Assembly: GCF_027887165.1 (NCBI RefSeq)
Contig: NC_077231.1
Span: 124,696,194 to 124,760,193 of the forward strand
DNA: 64,000 nt
From: Monodelphis domestica
Taxonomy: Eukaryota; Chordata; Mammalia; Didelphimorphia; Didelphidae
Direction: 5' to 3'
Under the pieces are notes generated by a model. The model saw only the letters and a list, made by a program, of their open reading frames with translations, had not been told where the DNA came from and did no database searches. The translations under genes and the position numbers were made by a program. Each line of letters begins with the position of its first letter. Positions within the stretch are counted from its first letter, which is position 1. Shown in pieces: positions 59,687-64,000 of this stretch.

Positions 59687-60652
59687 AAAAAAGGTAAAAG
59701 AAGATTTTTAATGCTGGTGACATGTGCTTCAAATATAAAAAGGAGAGAAAAAATAAAAAACTGAAATAGTATATTGCACATGCAAGAAAATTATAATAAA
59801 AGTTTTAAAAATGTAGATTATAATCATTGACATACTGTGTCAGCTAAGAAAATATAGAATGGGCTTTCTCACCAAAAATGAGATCCATTTCCTTTTCATA
59901 TCTGACCATGATCCACTGTGAGTGCAAGCAAATGAATTGAACAAGTTAACATTTTTCATTTTTAAAGAACAGTAATACAAATATGTAGTAATCAGTATCC
60001 CAAAAATTCTCAATAGCCCAATTAATTACAATAGCAAACAAACACACTATCATATTTCACATAAGTTGCTGTATGACATTTTAAAAAACCTATGAACTGA
60101 TCAATATTTGTCACAATTTTTACAAACGTAGCAAATCTTTCAACCTTGGTAAACATATTTTTAAACAAAGTAAAACTCATTTTTGATTTAGAACATCATC
60201 AAGAAATCTAGATATAATTCTGGTGGAAGTAAAGTAGTGAGCTGAAAAGTTATGAATGAAAGATGCTCCTTTTTTGGAGGCTTTTTAGGGGTACCAAATG
60301 CCCTGAGATTAACTGCCCAATTTCCATTCACATTTTTAGAAATGCAGGAGTTGGGGGTTAAATTGTATTTCACTTCAGCTGCTAGAATGGGTCTTACCTC
60401 ATGTTAGGGGCTGGCAAAAATGACCAGAGATTGTTAAGAAAAAATTCTAAAGATCATGTCTAAAGAACCCTTAAAATCAATTGAGATATTTAGCACAGTA
60501 AATTTTCCAAAGGTGGTTATAGCAATTTTTCTGATGGAGTCCATCTGTCCTCTATGTGACAATTTACAAAGTCAAAAATAGAAAAGCTGTTTTTTATATG
60601 GGCTTACTCAATATTTGTTCGTTCAGTATGGTTATAGGGGAAAAGCAACAGA

Positions 60653-60751
60653 ATTTAGCAGTAATATAAGTTTAAAAAACATTTGCTATAATGCTAATGC
60701 ATACCCTAAAAGCTTGAGACTATAAAAATGATGCCACTAATTGTTTAAAAA
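60653..60751 (-). repeat. 99-bp inverted repeat, right arm
   Basis: Begins atttagcagtaatataagtt and ends actaattgtttaaaaa. A perfect reverse complement of 59588-59686. Confidence 0.95.
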
Positions 60752-60929
60752 CTCAGTATATTAAAATGATTCAGTGTAACAGAATAATATTGAATGCAGT
60801 AATATATGAACTTAAAATCGCAAAGTTAAATCTTAAACAAAACAATCAGTAAAATGCAATAGAATACAGAGATTTTTATAAAACATTGGAGTCTGAAATG
60901 CCTTAAAAATATAACCTCCAGTCTCTTTA

Positions 60930-61072
60930 AAGTTCCTTGGGTTTTTACCCATTTGGATGTCTATTGTCAGAAGGCAGAAAATTGGTAATGGTTAGGCAAT
61001 GGGGTTTAAATGGCCCCAAGTGACTTGCCCTGGGTCTGGCTCTCAATCCACTGGACTACCCAGTTGCCCCAA
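60930..61072 (-). mobile_element. Marsupial SINE, internally deleted
   Basis: Reverse-strand body ggttaggcaatggggtttaa, ccaagtgacttgccctgggt, then a jump to the head ctctcaatccactggactac. The segment between body and head is missing. Confidence 0.8.
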
Positions 61073-61254
61073 TAGTGTGGAATCTCAAATTTGGCTAAAG
61101 AGGGATCTGAAGTTTTCCCCTGGATCGTATGATCACATGTAAGAGAAAGAATCAATATAGTTAAAATATATCCTTTTAAAGTAGCCATGCTTGTAAGTTC
61201 CTGTTTGAAAAAGTCTCTTCTTACCCTTTCTTTCTCCTCTACTGTGATCCCCTG

Positions 61255-61722
61255 CCCCTAGTCCACGTGGAGGCTAATCATAGACTAAGGGAAAATTACC
61301 CCCACCCCTTTTTTACCAGCTGGTTTTTGATCCTGAAGAAATTGGGTCTGCTACCAGCAGCCTGGGTTATGAGCCGTCTGGGTCGGAGGACAGAGGTGTG
61401 GGAATCAGCTGGGCCAGGTGAGCGAGAGAAAGACCAGGAGCAGGAGCTGCCAGGGTCTGGATCGCAGAAACAGGCAGGCAGCGCAGGAGTGATTTGAATC
61501 AAACAGGTCCAGATTATAGGCAACAATAGCTGGCAGCAGGAGTGAGGCGAGCTGAGCCGAGCCAGGCCAGAGCTGATCAAGATAGTTTTCTAAAAAAGCA
61601 TCTTGGAGAAACATGGCTTAAAAAACAAACAAACTAGGCACTAGCTATTAAAGGCTGAACTTAGTTACAGTAGATCAGAAGATTGAGGGTATTTCGTTTT
61701 CCCGAAGTGGTTACGCCAAAAC
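61255..61722 (-). other. ERV 5' leader region, GC-rich, no convincing gag
   Basis: Lies directly inside the 5' LTR. A 94-codon minus-strand frame at 61296-61580 is rich in P, S and C and matches no retroviral motif I know; I treat it as leader sequence. Confidence 0.4.
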
Positions 61723-62055
61723 TATAGCAGTTAAAACTTAGTTTCTCTGCTAAAAGTATTATATTTTTAGAGGTTTATTTTAAGATTAAGAAATAAAGAA
61801 AATACAAAATAAGAAAGCACCTGTCTAGGCTCAGAGAGCCCATTCACAACCACTCACATCTTGCCTGCTTGGTAGAGAGCCACGTGTGCTCCAAAGGGGA
61901 AGTAGGAAGAGAGACCCAGTAGGTTTTACAGCCAGTTTAAATAGCAGTTTTGGTCCCAAGCAGGTGGGAACTGAGGTGAGATTAGAGGAAATCCTGGGAA
62001 CTAGAGCAAGGACTTCTGGGGATTGAAGTCCGGGGTTCAAATCTCCATTTTTACA
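61723..62055 (-). repeat. ERV family A LTR (5' LTR)
   Basis: Same sequence as 57434-57760 at about 93% by eye. Its 3' terminus has mutated from CA to TA (ctgctata on the minus strand). Confidence 0.9.
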
Positions 62056-62850
62056 CCTCATTTTGTTTTATAGATGGCTTTGATTTTTACATGGCAGATT
62101 TTTAAAATTTCTTCTTGTACTAAATCCTCACTGTGACAAGAAATTATAATAAAGGATATACGGAGGCATGTAAGAGAATTGAGGATGACATTCAGAATGG
62201 AAGCCTGGGTGCTTGGAAAATCAACAAAAATAGGAAAATTAGGAATAGTGGAAGATTTGAGGTAAAGATATAATGAATTCTACTTTGGACATGTTGAGTT
62301 TGAGATATTTATGAGACATTCGGGTTGAAATGTCCAAGAAGCAATTGGTATTATGAAATTGGAACTCAGGAGAGAGATTAAGTATGAATGCATGGACCTG
62401 ATGATAATTAAATTCATGGAAGCAGCCTAGATCACCAAATGAGATAGTATAGAGGGAGAAAAGTGTCCAAGACAGAGCCCTCTGGGAAAAATACGGTTAG
62501 TGGTTGTGACCTGGATGAAGATCCAGCAAAGGCTAAGAAGGAGCAAGTCAGACAGATTGGATAGGAACCAAGAGAGGATTAAGTCATGAATAGGGAAGAT
62601 AGTGTCAAGAAAGAGTGAGGGATTAGTGTTGGAAGTCAGAGAGGTCAAGATTAAAGATAGAGGAGATATGAGCATTTGTATAAACAGTGGGGAAGGAACC
62701 AATAAATAGGAAGATATTGATGATTATAGAGATAGTAAGAATAATAATAGAGGGGTCAGTCTGCAGGAGAAAGGCTATCTCTTCATAAAAGGAAGGGGTG
62801 AAAGAGGAGATAGTAGGGTCCATTAAGATCAGGAAGAGGGAAGAAGAGAG
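62056..62850 (+). repeat. Ancient mammalian repeat, right part
   Basis: Contains ttggacatgttgagtttgag, gagacattcgggttgaaatg and gccctctgggaaaaatacgg, phrases of the same old repeat as 56640-57433 in the correct order. Confidence 0.5.
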
Positions 62851-62919
62851 ATTTAGTAGCTTGCCTGGGGTCATCCATTTTGTAAGTGTTCATGGTGGTG
62901 TTTAAACCTAGTTCTTCCT

Positions 62920-63110
62920 TTTTTTTTTTAATAACCCTTATCTTCCATCTTAGAACCAATACTCTGTATTGGTTCCAAGGCAAAAGAGTGGTAAGGGCTA
63001 GGCAATGGGGGTTAAGTGACTTGCCCAGGGTCACACAGCTAGGAAGTGTCTGAAACCAAATTTGAACCTAGGCCTAGCTCTCAATCCACTGAGCCACCCA
63101 GCTGCCCCCT
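62920..63110 (-). mobile_element. Marsupial tRNA-derived SINE
   Basis: Minus-strand copy with target duplication aaacctagttcttc at 62904 and 63111. A short deletion lies near the B box. Confidence 0.93.
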
Positions 63111-63454
63111 AAACCTAGTTCTTCTTGACTTTAAGTCCATCATTATCTGTTACCCCATGCTGAAAGTTAATATAATCTATACATATTTATCTTGTTATAT
63201 ACTATCTACCCAGATGAGGGATGTTTGGGAGCAGATTAGAAAAAATCAGCTTTTTCATTTTTACCACCCAAATGTTTTTATGCCTATGAAATTTCATATT
63301 TGATCTTTTAGAAGGAAGTATTAACAATATTGAAATTTTATTATGAAACTCATTCACATTTTTCAAGTCACAGTTTAGGGAATCTTCATTTAACAGCATT
63401 AGAAAAAGATCAAGTAGATGATTATTTTACCTTTTAAATCCTGTAAGTAGCCTG

Positions 63455-64000
63455 TGTGATTCTTATAAAAGTCCAGAAGCTTAGCCTGTGTAGTCCCCAG
63501 TAGTGAGAGTAGACCCCAATAAAATCAAAGCTATGGTCTGGCCAGAATCACTCCTCACATGATGCCACAAACTCTCTCCTTCCCATACCTCCCTGATGTA
63601 CTTGGTAACTAACTGGCTGTTTAGACAAACTCACTGAAGCAAACATTTCCCTGAGAATCTGTACTAGATGGTTACATATTTACTGGTGATTTATCATCTA
63701 TAGAAAACTGTTTAGAACCATTGAGGTAATCTATATCCATTGTCTCTATCTTGTCAATCATACTAACCACTGTCCTTGCAAAAGGCTTATTACCTAATCC
63801 CCTTAGCCTACATCATTTTCCGTATAAAGTATGTACTCCCAAATCATTAAACTTTGTCACTAATCAGCAAGAGAATTCTGCGTGTCTGTCAGCCTGTCAG
63901 TAACCCCTGTAACCCCAAAATCACTTCTGTCATCCCAATTCATTGACCCAAGAGTAATTTGTTCAGCATGTCTCATCAAGCCTGCCTTTGTTTCTTTTTT
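63455..64000 (+). mobile_element. LTR-like sequence at window end (tentative)
   Basis: No coding frame. A TATAAA (63823) followed about 25 bp later by CATTAAA, then aagagaattctgcgtgtctg and a short CT/CA-rich end, resembles the promoter and polyadenylation part of an old LTR. The family is not identified. Confidence 0.35.

Larger units (their letters stand above)
57434..62055 (-). mobile_element. Endogenous retrovirus (family A), minus strand, two LTRs, no gag/pol/env frame
   Basis: Direct LTRs at 57434-57760 (3' LTR) and 61723-62055 (5' LTR) flank 3.96 kb. The outer flanks are CCTC at 57430-57433 and 62056-62059, a perfect 4-bp target duplication as for gammaretrovirus-like ERVs. A purine-rich gggggta lies just before the 3' LTR. 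The presumed primer-binding region follows the 5' LTR near 61700-61720 (tggcgtaacc on the minus strand), tRNA not identified. I find no protein motifs of gag, pol or env, so it looks like a non-autonomous or internally replaced element. It contains a solo LTR, a SINE and a 99-bp inverted repeat. Confidence 0.85.

Noticed and set aside
61296..61580. 94-codon minus-strand frame just inside the ERV 5' LTR, possible gag
   Set aside because: No matrix, capsid or nucleocapsid motif; composition fits a GC-rich leader.

Overview
This is mammalian nuclear DNA, almost certainly from a marsupial. It is AT-rich and CpG-poor, has very few long open frames, and is packed with interspersed repeats. Two repeat signatures point to marsupials: a tRNA-derived SINE with a conserved 3' body present in about 20 copies, and L1 fragments of the marsupial type, alongside an RTE-class LINE and endogenous retrovirus LTRs. 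The species cannot be fixed from sequence alone.

The only host gene I can support is RIMKLB on the + strand, an ATP-grasp ligase that makes beta-citrylglutamate and N-acetylaspartylglutamate. Four coding exons are present: 26733-26963, 32128-32214, 37127-37330 and 44421-44884 (stop at 44882-44884). Together they encode about 328 residues, the C-terminal 85% of a protein of about 386 aa. The first roughly 58 codons and the promoter were not found and probably lie upstream, so 1-26732 is most likely intron. A long 3' UTR follows the stop, free of young repeats for about 4 kb, with a Pumilio-type motif close to the stop, several AATAAA signals and a Z-DNA-prone TG/CG repeat.

Layout. 1-26732: probable upstream intron with an LTR, nested and antisense L1s, SINEs, L2 relics and an ERV fragment. 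26733-44884: RIMKLB body. Its first visible intron holds a near-complete sense-strand RTE-class LINE (about 27235-30801) with endonuclease, reverse transcriptase and a C-terminal C2H2 finger, inactivated mainly by CGA-to-TGA changes. The last intron holds an antisense L1 ORF1 piece, L2 relics and a mariner-like MITE. 44885 to about 48.7 kb: 3' UTR. 48.7-64 kb: intergenic DNA with MIR/L2 relics, a solo LTR with an internal tandem repeat, and a nested locus in which a minus-strand ERV (57434-62055, 4-bp target duplication) has split an ancient repeat and itself contains a solo LTR of another family.

I see no new coding system. The most unexplained structure is a 99-bp inverted repeat with no mismatches (59588-59686 and 60653-60751), inside an ERV whose two LTRs have diverged by several percent. 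Also worth checking are a CA/TA microsatellite 10 nt after a RIMKLB splice donor, a candidate 48-nt exon at 19464-19511, and a hairpin kept in two ERV copies.
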